This document shows positions 50,620 through 59,674 of a stretch of 64,000 nt of DNA, one piece after another. The stretch is from Bacillota bacterium. GTDB lineage: Bacteria > Bacillota > Clostridia > Acetivibrionales > JANLFN01. The notes under the pieces were generated by a model. It did no database searches, was not told the DNA's origin, and was given only the letters and a program-made list of their open reading frames with translations. The stretch is taken from the NCBI GenBank assembly GCA_023397675.1, contig JAEWTV010000070.1, forward strand, positions 1 to 64,000. Direction: 5' to 3'. The position numbers and the translations under genes are program-made. Numbering within the stretch: position 1 is the first letter of the stretch; each line of letters opens with the position of its first letter.

Positions 50620-50721
50620 AAGCCACCCCTTGATTCCACAATTTAATTATTACCTGTAACAACCTTCTTTACCCAGCATATAACAAAGTCTTTGAAAAAG
50701 ACTATAATGAAGACTTTGTTG

Positions 50722-50750
50722 AATAAAAAAAGAGCCTATAATAGACTCTA
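50722..50750 (-). terminator. Terminator after the flavoprotein gene
   Basis: AGAGTCTA/TAGGCTCT on the minus strand (one U-G pair) followed by seven T. Confidence 0.65.
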
Positions 50751-50783
50751 TATAATAATATGCCTTTGAATTTTTTAATAATA

Positions 50784-52013
50784 CTAAACATTAATCCCCG
50801 CAAGATAGCCTGTAGAAAAAGCTATTGTCAGGTTAAATCCACCTGTATATCCATCTACATCTATTACCTCCCCTGCAAAGAAAAGGCCGTTTACAAGCTT
50901 GGATTCCATAGTGGAAGGATTTATTTCATTAGTGTTAACTCCTCCGGCAGTTACAATAGCATCTGCTATAGATCTTGCCCCTGTAATAGTTATTTCAAGC
51001 TTTTTAAGAAGCGTGATCAATCTTCTTCTTTCTTCCTTTGTTATCTGGTTTACTGCCTTGTCAGGCGCTATACCGCTCAGTTCTATGATTACAGGTATCA
51101 TTTTCTGCGGAAGCAGTTCATCAAGCGAGTTCTTAAAATGCTTGTTGCTGAATTGTTCAAAGTCGCGTCTTATACGTTCATCAAGTTTTTCTTCATTTAG
51201 TGCAGGTTTAAGGTCTATAACAAGCTTTATATTTCTATAATCATAATCAAGTATGTGCCGGCTTCCACTAAGAATCACCGGACCTGAAACTCCGTAATGG
51301 GTAAACAACATCTCTCCGAAATCAGAATATACCTTTTTGCCACTTTTATTAAGCATGGTAATTGCTACGTTCCTGAGTGAAAGCCCCTGAAGCTTTTTAA
51401 CCCATTCCTCCCCTGTAACCAATGGCACAAGTGAAGGCTTTAATGGAGTGATTCTATGTCCAGCCTGTGCTGCCATCCTGTAACCATCCCCTGTAGAGCC
51501 TGTTCCGGGATATGATGCACCGCCAGTTGCAAGAATTACAGAGTCACAAGGCATCCTAGTTCCGTCCTTAAGAAGTACTCCATTCACCTTGCCATCAGCT
51601 ATTTCTATTCTTTCAACAGGTGATTTAAGCTCTATTTTTGCACCGCTTTTCCTGACAAAATCCATAAGTATATCAGCAACATCCTTTGCCCTGTCTGAAA
51701 CCGGGAATACTCTTTCCCCTCTTTCAACCTTGGTTGCAAGGCCTTTGCCGTTAAAAAACTCTATAAGATCCGTGTTGGAAAAAGTATAAAAAGCAGAATA
51801 CAAAAAATTCCCATTGCCGGGAATATTCTGTATCAAGCCCTCTATATCGGTGTTGTTTGTGATATTGCATCTTCCTTTTCCGGAAATAAGTATCTTTTTG
51901 CCTATTCTATCTGTTTTTTCAAGGAGAATGACTTCACAACCTCTTAAAGCTGCCTGTCCTGCCGCCATAAGGCCTGCCGGTCCTCCTCCAATAACAATTA
52001 CTTTCTTTTTCAT
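50784..52013 (-). CDS. BaiN-like/HI0933 family FAD-dependent oxidoreductase
   Basis: A 409-residue flavoprotein. The FAD dinucleotide fold is VIGGGPAGLMAAGQAALRG near residue 6, followed by KKILISGKGRCNITN, typical of this family, the second loop VILATGGASYPGTGSTGDGY and the C-terminal GGVNTNEIN and GEVIDVDGYTGGFNL. Substrate unknown for most members, although BaiN reduces bile acids. It follows the RpiR regulator by 15 bases, so that regulator may control it. Confidence 0.9.
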   Translation of the reverse strand: MKKKVIVIGGGPAGLMAAGQAALRGCEVILLEKTDRIGKKILISGKGRCNITNNTDIEGLIQNIPGNGNFLYSAFYTFSNTDLIEFFNGKGLATKVERGERVFPVSDRAKDVADILMDFVRKSGAKIELKSPVERIEIADGKVNGVLLKDGTRMPCDSVILATGGASYPGTGSTGDGYRMAAQAGHRITPLKPSLVPLVTGEEWVKKLQGLSLRNVAITMLNKSGKKVYSDFGEMLFTHYGVSGPVILSGSRHILDYDYRNIKLVIDLKPALNEEKLDERIRRDFEQFSNKHFKNSLDELLPQKMIPVIIELSGIAPDKAVNQITKEERRRLITLLKKLEITITGARSIADAIVTAGGVNTNEINPSTMESKLVNGLFFAGEVIDVDGYTGGFNLTIAFSTGYLAGINV

Positions 52014-52028
52014 AAGCTCCTCGCGGTC

Positions 52029-52922
52029 TTAATCAATATTTATCCTTGGTTCCACATCATCGCTTTTTTCATATACCTGGTACTCGTCCCAGATCTGTTC
52101 GAGCTTTTCAAAGGTCTCATATATCTTGTTCTTGCGTTTCATTCCTATTGCAACTATCAATGCATTGATAAGGCTTAGCGGTGCTACAAGTGAGTCAACA
52201 AAAGACGCCATATCACTTCTTGCAAATATTGAATAATCGGCGCTTGTAGCAAGTGGCGATTCCTTATTGTCTGTTATCGCTATTACTGTGGCACCCTGGC
52301 TTTTTACAAACTGCATTGCTTTTATAGTACGTTTTGAATACCTTGGGAAGCTTATGCCAATAACAACATCTCCCTTGGTAGCCCTGATAATCTGTTCGAA
52401 CATTTCGCTGACACTTGTAGTATGCACAAGTCTGACATTGTCAAACACAAGATTGAAGTAAAATCCCATAAAGCTTGCAAGTGCAGCCGAGCTTCTTACA
52501 CCCAGAATGTATATTTTGTTTGCATTTAGAATACTTTCAACTATTTTATTAAAGCTACTCTGATCAATTTCCTCAAGTGTGGACTTGATTTTATCAATAT
52601 CAGCCTGCATTACACTTTTCAAAATATTGTCTTCATTAATCCTGTTTGAAGAAACTTCTATTCTCTGAACAGATGTCAACTTGCTTTTTATAAGTTCCTG
52701 AAGCATTTTCTGAAGCTTTGGATAACCATCGTATCCAAGCTCTATGGCAAACCTTACAACAGTGGATTCACTGACGCCTACAATTTCACCAAGCTTTGCT
52801 GCAGTAAGAAACGCGGCTTTATCGTAGTGATTCACAATATAGTTGGCTATAAGCTTTTGCCCCTTACTGAAAAGGTGCATTTTTTCCTGTATGATTTGAA
52901 TCAAATTTTGATTGGTAGTCAT
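52029..52922 (-). CDS. RpiR/MurR-family transcriptional regulator
   Basis: A 297-residue regulator: N-terminal helix-turn-helix of the RpiR type (AKLGEIVGVSESTVVRFAIELGYDGYPKLQ, about 40-70) and C-terminal SIS phospho-sugar domain (IYILGVRSSAALASFMGFYFN ... VVIGISFPRYSKRTI). The ligand is probably a phosphosugar. The ATG chosen has GGAGG four bases before it, 21 codons into the longest frame. It is first in a two-gene unit with the flavoprotein. Confidence 0.92.
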   Translation of the reverse strand: MTTNQNLIQIIQEKMHLFSKGQKLIANYIVNHYDKAAFLTAAKLGEIVGVSESTVVRFAIELGYDGYPKLQKMLQELIKSKLTSVQRIEVSSNRINEDNILKSVMQADIDKIKSTLEEIDQSSFNKIVESILNANKIYILGVRSSAALASFMGFYFNLVFDNVRLVHTTSVSEMFEQIIRATKGDVVIGISFPRYSKRTIKAMQFVKSQGATVIAITDNKESPLATSADYSIFARSDMASFVDSLVAPLSLINALIVAIGMKRKNKIYETFEKLEQIWDEYQVYEKSDDVEPRINID

Positions 52923-53067
52923 ATTTCCTCCATGCGAATAAGGTTTCATATAATATACTATAACTTTTAAAATATTAAAAATCAAGATTTTACTACTTGC
53001 TACTTATTCATATATTTCTTTAAATTGAACAAATTAATTCTAAATCTTTTAATAACCTGGAGGCAGA

Positions 53068-53727
53068 ATGATACAAATTGACGATGCAGGCAGCGGTAGC
53101 TTTGTTGGCGGAACATGCATTGGTGTTTACCGTCCTGAGACAAATGAATATTATTTTGATATCATTCCCGTCGAACTTTATTCAAATGAAAATTTTAAAA
53201 AGAAGCTTTACCTTGATGAGGTGGTAAAGATCACAGAAAGAGCATTTAATGCCTTGCAAGTTGATAAAAACGAACCAATTGACGTATGCAGAGGCTACAT
53301 GTTTGATGCTCTTAAAAAGTGGTTTAAGGATAATGGTTACAGTTGGAACAGTATTCAAATTACAGGCAGGTTTCAGGAAATCGTCGAACAGAACTTTGAA
53401 TTATATACTATAAGGCTTGGTCTCCCTGAAATGTATATAAAATTTACAAAATATCCATTTCATTTTCATAAGTTGCTCAGATGGGTACTTGCCGACTATG
53501 ACAACAGGATTGACCTGTGTAAAACAGGGTGGAAAAGCTGGCAGAAAATAAAAGAATTACATACACAGCAGTTCGAAGATACAATAAGCAATCCGCATAT
53601 ATACTGTATGAAATGCGGCAGTCATATAGCACCTGGTAGCCTTGCAAGGGTTGTTACATACACCAGCAACAAGGAAAATTATATTTATATGCACAAAAAT
53701 TGTCCTATACAAGCTTTTTTTAGTTAG
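53068..53727 (+). CDS. Conserved hypothetical protein, RNase H-like start
   Basis: A 219-residue soluble protein that I cannot name. The opening MIQIDDAGSGSFVGGTCIGV resembles the first strand of an RNase H-type fold, with acidic residues 4-5. The middle is rich in aromatic residues. The end holds a possible zinc site, CMKCGSHIAPGSLARVV, then HKNC. GGAGG precedes ATG. Divergent from the RpiR gene; single gene with terminator. Confidence 0.6.
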   Translation: MIQIDDAGSGSFVGGTCIGVYRPETNEYYFDIIPVELYSNENFKKKLYLDEVVKITERAFNALQVDKNEPIDVCRGYMFDALKKWFKDNGYSWNSIQITGRFQEIVEQNFELYTIRLGLPEMYIKFTKYPFHFHKLLRWVLADYDNRIDLCKTGWKSWQKIKELHTQQFEDTISNPHIYCMKCGSHIAPGSLARVVTYTSNKENYIYMHKNCPIQAFFS

Positions 53728-53730
53728 AAA

Positions 53731-53763
53731 AAATCCACTTGTTAGTTCAACAAGTGGATTTCT
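53731..53763 (+). terminator. Terminator after the hypothetical gene
   Basis: A perfect 13-bp stem (53731-53743 with 53749-53761; arm AAATCCACTTGTT). Confidence 0.9.
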
Positions 53764-53827
53764 ATCGAGTTTTATTTGTGCAGGTCTGATCTATTGGGGG
53801 AAAATCAAGCCAGCACAATATACGTTT

Positions 53828-55315
53828 TTAATTATTCCATGAATCCTTTTCGCCTGAAACACGTCTGTAGGAGGTTACAACCAATTTATATCCGGGTCTT
53901 GCCTCCATGGAAGCAACCGCTGCAGAAATAACTGCTGCAATTTCTCCTTCATTAGTCTTTGGCTGCGGATCGTCCTTTTTACGCTTTTCTGCCATATACT
54001 TTTCAAAAACCTGAGGGAACAAAGCATATGAAAGAACATCTTCATCTTTCTCTATAAGGTCTTTAGCATTTTCTCTTATACTATCAAGCTCAGGTTTAAG
54101 AAGATCTGCAGGCCTGCAGGTAATTGGCTTTTCATCACCAAGTATTTTCTTTGAGATTTCTTCTGGTATTGGAGCAGGAGTCTTACCGTATTCTCCTTTT
54201 ACAAGTGCCTTTGATTCCTTAGGAACCATTTTGTATCTCTCACCTGTAAGTACGTTTAAAACAGCCTGTGTTCCAACTATCTGGCTGGTTGGAGTAACAA
54301 GCGGAGGATAACCGAAGTCCTTACGAACTCTTGGTACTTCCTTCAGAACCTCTTCAAACTTGTCAGACGCATTTGAATCCTTAAGCTGTGAAACAAGGTT
54401 GGAAAGCATTCCTCCTGGTACCTGGTATTTGAGGGTATTAACATCGACACCTAAAAGCTTGACATCAAGAAGTCCAGTGTCAACATACCTCTGTTTAATA
54501 GGTCTGAAATAATCAGCTATATCGCTTAATTTATCAAGATCTAGACCTGTATCATACTGTGTACCTTTTAATGTTGCAACCAACGGCTCCGTTGGTGGTT
54601 GGGAAGTTCCCATAGCCATAGGAGAAATTGCGCAATCTACAACATCTACACCTGCTTCTATTGCCTTTAAATATGTCATTGAAGCAACACCGCTTGTGTA
54701 GTGTGTATGCAACTGTATCGGAACCTTAATTGATTCCTTAAGCGCTTTTATAAGCTCATATGCCGCATAAGGCACCAGAAGACCGGCCATATCCTTAATA
54801 CATATTGAATCGGCGCCCATGTCAACAAGCATCTTTGCATCTTTAATAAAAAGCTCACTACTGTGTACAGGGCTTATTGTATAAGAAATAGTAGCCTGTG
54901 CATGACCGCCTTCCTTTTTGCAGGCTTTAATGGCTGCTTCTATGTTTCTGGCATCATTAAGTGCATCAAAAATCCTTATTATATCAATACCGTTTTCAAT
55001 TGATTTTCTTACAAAATATTCAACGACATCATCAGCATAGTGCTTGTATGCCAAAAGGTTCTGACCCCTTAAAAGCATCTGAAGTTTGGTCTTCTTAGCA
55101 ATCTTTTTTATAGTTCTTAGTCTTTCCCACGGATCTTCATTTAGAAATCTAAGGCAGGAATCATAAGTAGCTCCACCCCAGGCTTCAAGAGAATGATAGC
55201 CTGCATCGTCCAACTTTTCCAATATTGGAAGCATATCATTAATGCTCATTCTTGTTGCTATAAGAGACTGATGCGAGTCTCTAAGGACTGTTTCAGTAAT
55301 TCCAACTCTGGCCAT
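53828..55315 (-). CDS. Carboxyltransferase subunit (5S / OadA / PycB type)
   Basis: A 495-residue pyruvate/oxaloacetate carboxyltransferase. The TIM barrel begins ITETVLRDSHQSLIATRM with metal-binding Asp, has LRGQNLLAYKHY, the carbamylated-lysine strand SICIKDMAG and the paired histidines in IQLHTHYTSG. A helical second domain follows (about 300-470). It lacks a biotinyl domain, which is encoded separately by the preceding gene. With the 12S-type and biotin carrier subunits it can form a soluble transcarboxylase moving CO2 between methylmalonyl-CoA/malonyl-type CoA and pyruvate; no membrane decarboxylase subunit is present. Confidence 0.9.
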   Translation of the reverse strand: MARVGITETVLRDSHQSLIATRMSINDMLPILEKLDDAGYHSLEAWGGATYDSCLRFLNEDPWERLRTIKKIAKKTKLQMLLRGQNLLAYKHYADDVVEYFVRKSIENGIDIIRIFDALNDARNIEAAIKACKKEGGHAQATISYTISPVHSSELFIKDAKMLVDMGADSICIKDMAGLLVPYAAYELIKALKESIKVPIQLHTHYTSGVASMTYLKAIEAGVDVVDCAISPMAMGTSQPPTEPLVATLKGTQYDTGLDLDKLSDIADYFRPIKQRYVDTGLLDVKLLGVDVNTLKYQVPGGMLSNLVSQLKDSNASDKFEEVLKEVPRVRKDFGYPPLVTPTSQIVGTQAVLNVLTGERYKMVPKESKALVKGEYGKTPAPIPEEISKKILGDEKPITCRPADLLKPELDSIRENAKDLIEKDEDVLSYALFPQVFEKYMAEKRKKDDPQPKTNEGEIAAVISAAVASMEARPGYKLVVTSYRRVSGEKDSWNN

Positions 55316-55432
55316 ATATCAGACCTCCAATATAATTACTATAATCTTTTCTAAGTGTACTTGAATCTTTTCTAAGTGCACTTGTTATATTTTATGAAAA
55401 GAACGTATGTGGAGATGGTTATAGAGCCTGTT

Positions 55433-55538
55433 AATCTGAGCGAGGACAGCAAATTCACTGTTTGAGCGAAAGATTTCCTGATAATAGTTCAGAATCTTTC
55501 GTGAGTTTGAATTTGCCCGAGCTGAATTTACAGGCTCT
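55433..55538. repeat. Long imperfect hairpin between carrier and carboxyltransferase genes
   Basis: AGAGCCTGT/ACAGGCTCT at the ends, CAAATTC/GAATTTG and AAAGATT/AATCTTT inside: about 45 bases per arm. It could stop, slow or process the message between the two genes. Confidence 0.6.
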
Positions 55539-55542
55539 TAAC

Positions 55543-55579
55543 CTCGTAACATTTCGCTTCTTGAGTAAAATGTAACGAG
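55543..55579 (-). repeat. Second hairpin in the same gap
   Basis: CTCGTAACATTT with AAATGTAACGAG, 12 bp with one mismatch, just after the biotin carrier gene. It lacks a long T-run, so it may be an RNA-stabilising or partial stop signal. Confidence 0.5.
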
Positions 55580-55591
55580 TGCACTATCAGA

Positions 55592-55987
55592 TTACGCTAA
55601 TGATACTAATACATCTCCAACGTTAACAGCACTTCCCTTTGCAACATTAACTGTTGCAACCTTTCCGTCTGCAGGAGCTGTGAGTTCGTTTTCCATCTTC
55701 ATAGCTTCAAGAATCAATAATACCTGACCCTTTTTAACAGTTTCGCCTGCACTAACGTTTACCTTAAGTATTGTTCCAGGCATTGGAGCCTTGATTACTG
55801 TTGAACCCTGCGCTGCATTATCTGATGAAACTGCAGGCTGAGCCTTTGGAGCAGCTGCAGGTGCAGCTTTTGGTGCTGCAGTAGCAGGAGCGGCAGCTTT
55901 GACAGGCTGTGCGCTTTCCTCTGACTTAACTTCTTCAACCTCTACTTCATACTGATTTCCATTAACTTTTATCAAATATTTTTTCAT
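55592..55987 (-). CDS. Biotin carboxyl carrier protein (1.3S type)
   Basis: A 131-residue carrier. It begins MKKYLIKVNGNQYEVEVEEV, then an Ala/Pro/Lys swinging linker (about 28-58), then a biotinyl domain with the biotin lysine in LILEAMKMENEL near residue 97. I start at the ATG with GGAGAG eight bases before; the long upstream extension overlaps the previous gene and lacks a site. It lies 40 bases after the 12S-type gene. Confidence 0.94.
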   Translation of the reverse strand: MKKYLIKVNGNQYEVEVEEVKSEESAQPVKAAAPATAAPKAAPAAAPKAQPAVSSDNAAQGSTVIKAPMPGTILKVNVSAGETVKKGQVLLILEAMKMENELTAPADGKVATVNVAKGSAVNVGDVLVSLA

Positions 55988-56027
55988 AATTGATTCTCTC
56001 CTTAAAATTGAAAATTTAAATAAATTA

Positions 56028-57578
56028 TTAAAGTGGAATGTTCCCATGCTTTCTTGCAGGCTTTTCCTGCTTTTTGCTTGAAAGCATTTCAAGAGCATTT
56101 ATAATTCTTGCTCTGGTTGTACCTGGTTCTATAACGTCATCCACATAACCTCTTGAAGCCGCAACATAAGGGTTGGAGAACTTTTCTCTGTATTCTTCAA
56201 TCTTCTGTTCCCTTGCTTTTGATGGATCTTCTGCAGATGTTATTTCCTTTTTGAACACTATGTTTGCCGCTCCGGCAGCACCCATAACTGCTATTTCGGC
56301 AGTTGGCCATGCAAATACCATATCTGCACCAAGGTGCTTGCTGTTCATAGCAATGTAAGCTCCGCCTATTGCCTTTCTTGTTATTACATTAATCTTTGGA
56401 ACTGTTGCTTCAGAGAATGCATAAAGAAGCTTTGCACCATGTCTGATTACTCCGCTGTGCTCCTGTCCTACTCCTGGTAAATAACCAGGGGTATCAGTAA
56501 AAGTTACAAGTGGAATATTGAAGGAATCGCAGAAGCGTACAAATCTTGCGCCCTTGTCTGCCGAATTAACATCCAGAACACCTGCCATAAAGTTTGGCTG
56601 GTTTGCAAGGACTCCAACTGTTTTGCCGTTCATTCTTCCAAAGCCTATTATTATGTTGCCTGCAAAGCTTTCCTGTACTTCAAGGAAGTCTCCATTATCA
56701 ACAACTCCTCTTATAATATCCTTCATATCATAAGGCTTGTTTGCGTCATCAGGAATAATTTCATTGAACTCAGTATTAAGTCTGTTCAAATCATCCTCAC
56801 ACATATATGCTGGGACTCCTGAAGTGTTGTTATCGGGAAGGAAGCTCAAAAGTCTCTTTATACCTGCAATACAAGCATCTTCATTTCCAAACTTAAAATG
56901 TGCCACACCACTCTTTGCATTGTGTATGTCGGCACCGCCAAGTGTTTCAGTTGTTACATCTTCACCTGTAACCGACCTTATTACGTCAGGACCTGTGATA
57001 CACATATAGCTGGTCTTTTCAACCATGAATATGAAATCTGTTATGGCAGGAGAATAAACTGCACCGCCGGCACAAGGTCCCATAATTACTGATATTTGAG
57101 GTATTACACCTGAAGAAAGTGTATTCCTGTAGAATATGTCTCCATATCCACTTAATGAATCTACACCTTCCTGAATTCTGGCACCACCCGAGTCATTCAT
57201 ACAAATGAACGGTGCTCCGGTTCTCAAAGCCATATCCATTACCTTGGTTATCTTTTTTGCGTGCATTTCTCCAAGGGAACCGCCTATTATTGTAAAGTCC
57301 TGTGCAGATGCAAATACAAGCCTTCCATCAACTGAGCCATAGCCTGTAATTACACCGTCACCTGCAACCTTCTTTTTCTGAAGATCAAAATCAATACCTC
57401 TGGTCTCAACAAATGCATCAACTTCTACAAAGGTATTTTCATCAAAAAGGGATATAAGTCTTTCCCTGGCTGTCAATTTGCCAGCTTGATGCCTTTTTTC
57501 AAGACTTTCAGGACCTGCACCCTGCTCAATTTTTTCTTTTCTCTCAATAAGTTCATTAATCTTGCTTTCTGTTGACAT
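56028..57578 (-). CDS. Acyl-CoA carboxyltransferase (12S type, MmdA/PccB-like)
   Basis: A 516-residue crotonase-fold carboxyltransferase acting on biotin-carried CO2 and an acyl-CoA such as propionyl-/methylmalonyl-CoA. Landmarks: EKRHQAGKLTARERL, the oxyanion loop SLSGYGDIFYRN and MGPCAGGAVYSPA, then TPGYLPGVGQEHSG and KAIGGAYIAMNSK. GAGGTGG precedes ATG. First gene of the operon 12S-carrier-5S, the arrangement of transcarboxylase genes known in clostridia. Confidence 0.92.
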   Translation of the reverse strand: MSTESKINELIERKEKIEQGAGPESLEKRHQAGKLTARERLISLFDENTFVEVDAFVETRGIDFDLQKKKVAGDGVITGYGSVDGRLVFASAQDFTIIGGSLGEMHAKKITKVMDMALRTGAPFICMNDSGGARIQEGVDSLSGYGDIFYRNTLSSGVIPQISVIMGPCAGGAVYSPAITDFIFMVEKTSYMCITGPDVIRSVTGEDVTTETLGGADIHNAKSGVAHFKFGNEDACIAGIKRLLSFLPDNNTSGVPAYMCEDDLNRLNTEFNEIIPDDANKPYDMKDIIRGVVDNGDFLEVQESFAGNIIIGFGRMNGKTVGVLANQPNFMAGVLDVNSADKGARFVRFCDSFNIPLVTFTDTPGYLPGVGQEHSGVIRHGAKLLYAFSEATVPKINVITRKAIGGAYIAMNSKHLGADMVFAWPTAEIAVMGAAGAANIVFKKEITSAEDPSKAREQKIEEYREKFSNPYVAASRGYVDDVIEPGTTRARIINALEMLSSKKQEKPARKHGNIPL

Positions 57579-58014
57579 AGATCCACCTCATGCTTCTTTA
57601 AAGTAATATTGTTTAAGCACTTTGTTTTATTTACCCGGTATTTTACTCAATTAAATTTAATTCTTATTATATGCTATTATTACCTGGTGCTAATTATAAC
57701 TAATTATATATTATTTTTATTATATATGCAATGATTTCCTACATGGTTCATAATTATGTGTTTATGGTAATAAAGCTGTCAATTGTTAGCTTGCTTTAAT
57801 TCTCAATTCCAATTGCCTTTAATTGTAAATTGTAATCTGTATGCTGTAAACTGTCTATAACTGTACACTGTACATTGTAAATTGTACACTTCTATATTAA
57901 TTATTGGATTCATAAATATATCTTGATTAGGGAAAAGTATTTGATATAATTGGAAGTGTAATTTTAAGAAATACTTCAAACCAGTATTTACATATCCATA
58001 TTCAAGGGGGTAAA
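57579..58014. other. Gene-free A+T-rich spacer
   Basis: 436 bases between two divergent genes. It holds a run of imperfect 7-9 base words of the kind TTGTAAA/CTGTACA at about 57820-57890 and no convincing ORF. A promoter for the plus-strand gene is listed separately. Confidence 0.5.
57923..57950 (+). promoter_or_regulatory. Promoter of the Asn/Gln/Pro-rich membrane protein gene
   Basis: TTGATT (57923-57928), 16-base spacer, TATAAT (57945-57950). Confidence 0.6.
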
Positions 58015-58017
58015 TTG

Positions 58018-58740
58018 ATGGAAGAGTTCAATAACAACATTGGGGAAAATGCAAATGAACAAACGCAGGAAGCTAATGTGAATGAAAATCAAAATCCTGG
58101 CACAAGCAATCCTGTTAATCAGAATGCAAATCCGGGATATCAGAATCCTGGCTTTGCGCCAAATCAAAATCCTAATATCAACCCAAACCCGGGGTATCAG
58201 AACCCAGGCTACCAGTATCAGAATTATCAGCAGCAACCATACAACCCCAACAATTATCAAGCTCCAGGCTATCAAAACCAGGGGTTTCAGCCAAACCAGG
58301 GCTTTCAGAGACCCGGATTTCAGAATCAAGGCTTTCAGCCTCCTCAAGGAGGAATACCTGGCTTATTCTATTCAATAAATCTAAGCGGTTGGGCTACTTA
58401 CTACGGAGTATTTAAAATCATATTCGGATCGCTGTTAACTATATTAAGTCTGTTATTCCTTGTTAACAACCAACGAATAGGTATTTTCCTTGACATTCTT
58501 CTTATGGCTGTAAGCGTTTTAATAATAGTTTCGGGTGTTAAAACTATCAACTTCACAGAAGCTATGAAAAGATATGCACAGTCCAAAGATACCAACAGAA
58601 TTGCAGAAGCGTTTAACCGTTTGAATCAACAGTTCCTTGTAAACGGAATAATGTCAATCGTTTTAATACTTTTCATTATAATTGTATTAGTTTATGCTAT
58701 TAATACAGCATCCAGCTTAAGAGGTTTCTATTTCAGATAA
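58018..58740 (+). CDS. Asn/Gln/Pro/Gly-rich repeat membrane protein
   Basis: A 240-residue protein. The first ~120 residues are a low-complexity cytosolic tail of imperfect NPGYQNPGF, GYQNQGF and FQNQGF units. The second half has about three hydrophobic segments (135-160, 163-185 and 210-232) and the conserved-looking INLSGWATYYGVFKIIFGS and EAMKRYAQSKDTNRIAEAF, possibly DUF5362. The start is the ATG after AAGGGGG. Single gene with terminator. Function unknown. Confidence 0.65.
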   Translation: MEEFNNNIGENANEQTQEANVNENQNPGTSNPVNQNANPGYQNPGFAPNQNPNINPNPGYQNPGYQYQNYQQQPYNPNNYQAPGYQNQGFQPNQGFQRPGFQNQGFQPPQGGIPGLFYSINLSGWATYYGVFKIIFGSLLTILSLLFLVNNQRIGIFLDILLMAVSVLIIVSGVKTINFTEAMKRYAQSKDTNRIAEAFNRLNQQFLVNGIMSIVLILFIIIVLVYAINTASSLRGFYFR

Positions 58741-58756
58741 TGGTTTTTGCATTCAA

Positions 58757-58787
58757 AACCCCGGTTCTAATATTAGTTCCGGGGTAT
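58757..58787 (+). terminator. Terminator
   Basis: ACCCCGG paired with CCGGGGT around CTAATATTAG; lies between two convergent genes and may serve both. Confidence 0.75.
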
Positions 58788-58789
58788 AT

Positions 58790-59509
58790 TTATTTCCTCT
58801 TCCTTTTAAACTCTGATACCTCCTCAGGTGTCAGGTTACGCCACTGTCCTTCCTTTATTCCTTCAAGTGACAGATGCCCTATTCTTATCCTTTTAAGCCT
58901 TATAACAGGATACCCTATCTTTTCACACATTTTTCTTATCTGCCTGTTCTTACCCTCATGAATGGTAATCTGGATCGTACAATTCTTTAATGATTTTTCA
59001 ACTACTTCTACTACTGCCGGTGACGTAACGAAACCTTCTATTTCAACACCTGTTCTTAACTTATCCAGTTCATCCTCTGTAGGCTGTCCTTCAATAAGCG
59101 CCTTATATACCTTTTCCACCTCATGCTTGGGGTGGGTCATCATGTTGGTAAACTCTCCGTCGTTTGTAAGTATAAGCAGGCCAGAGGTATTTGAATCAAG
59201 CCTTCCTACGGGGTATACCCTTTCACTTACATCTTTTATATAATCCATTACCGTATGCCTGTCAAATTGGTCTTTAACGGTAGTAATACAGCCGACCGGT
59301 TTATTAAGAGCTATATATATCTTCTTTTCTTCAAGCTTAACATTCTTTCCTTCAACCTTTACCCTGTCTTTTTCCCCTACCTTAACACCCATTTCGGTAA
59401 CAACAGTACCATTAACCGATACTTTACCATCTTTTATAAGCTCCTCTGCTTTTCTTCGTGAAGCTATGCCTGATAAGGCAAGATATTTCTGAAGTCTCAT
59501 TTCTTCCAT
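58790..59509 (-). CDS. Pseudouridine synthase, RluB/RsuA family
   Basis: A 239-residue enzyme that converts uridine to pseudouridine in rRNA. An N-terminal S4 RNA-binding domain (MRLQKYLALSGIASRRKAEELI) precedes the catalytic domain with PVGRLDSNTSGLLILTNDGEF, containing the catalytic Asp. The closing CEKIGYPVIRLKRIRIGHL is characteristic. Length is closer to RluB than to RsuA. GGAG lies six bases before ATG. Next gene on its strand is unrelated GerW-type. Confidence 0.93.
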   Translation of the reverse strand: MEEMRLQKYLALSGIASRRKAEELIKDGKVSVNGTVVTEMGVKVGEKDRVKVEGKNVKLEEKKIYIALNKPVGCITTVKDQFDRHTVMDYIKDVSERVYPVGRLDSNTSGLLILTNDGEFTNMMTHPKHEVEKVYKALIEGQPTEDELDKLRTGVEIEGFVTSPAVVEVVEKSLKNCTIQITIHEGKNRQIRKMCEKIGYPVIRLKRIRIGHLSLEGIKEGQWRNLTPEEVSEFKRKRK

Positions 59510-59643
59510 AATTTTCTCCGTAAAAAGTAATATTACCTATTATAGCATAATAAAACAAAAACATTGTAACAAACTATAATAATGACATTATTGAAATGCT
59601 CTTAACGGAAATTAATAAATCAAGGCAGAAATATAACAAAAAA

Positions 59644-59667
59644 CAAAAGGGCTTATACGCCCTTTGC
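59644..59667 (-). terminator. Terminator after the GerW-family gene
   Basis: AAAGGGC/GCCCTTT (59646-59652 with 59659-59665), T-run on the minus strand. Confidence 0.75.
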
Positions 59668-59674
59668 TTCTTAA

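Noticed and set aside
57820..57895. Tandem repeat or CRISPR-like array of TTGTAAA/CTGTACA words
   Set aside because: Words are short, irregular and A+T-rich, with no constant repeat-spacer length.
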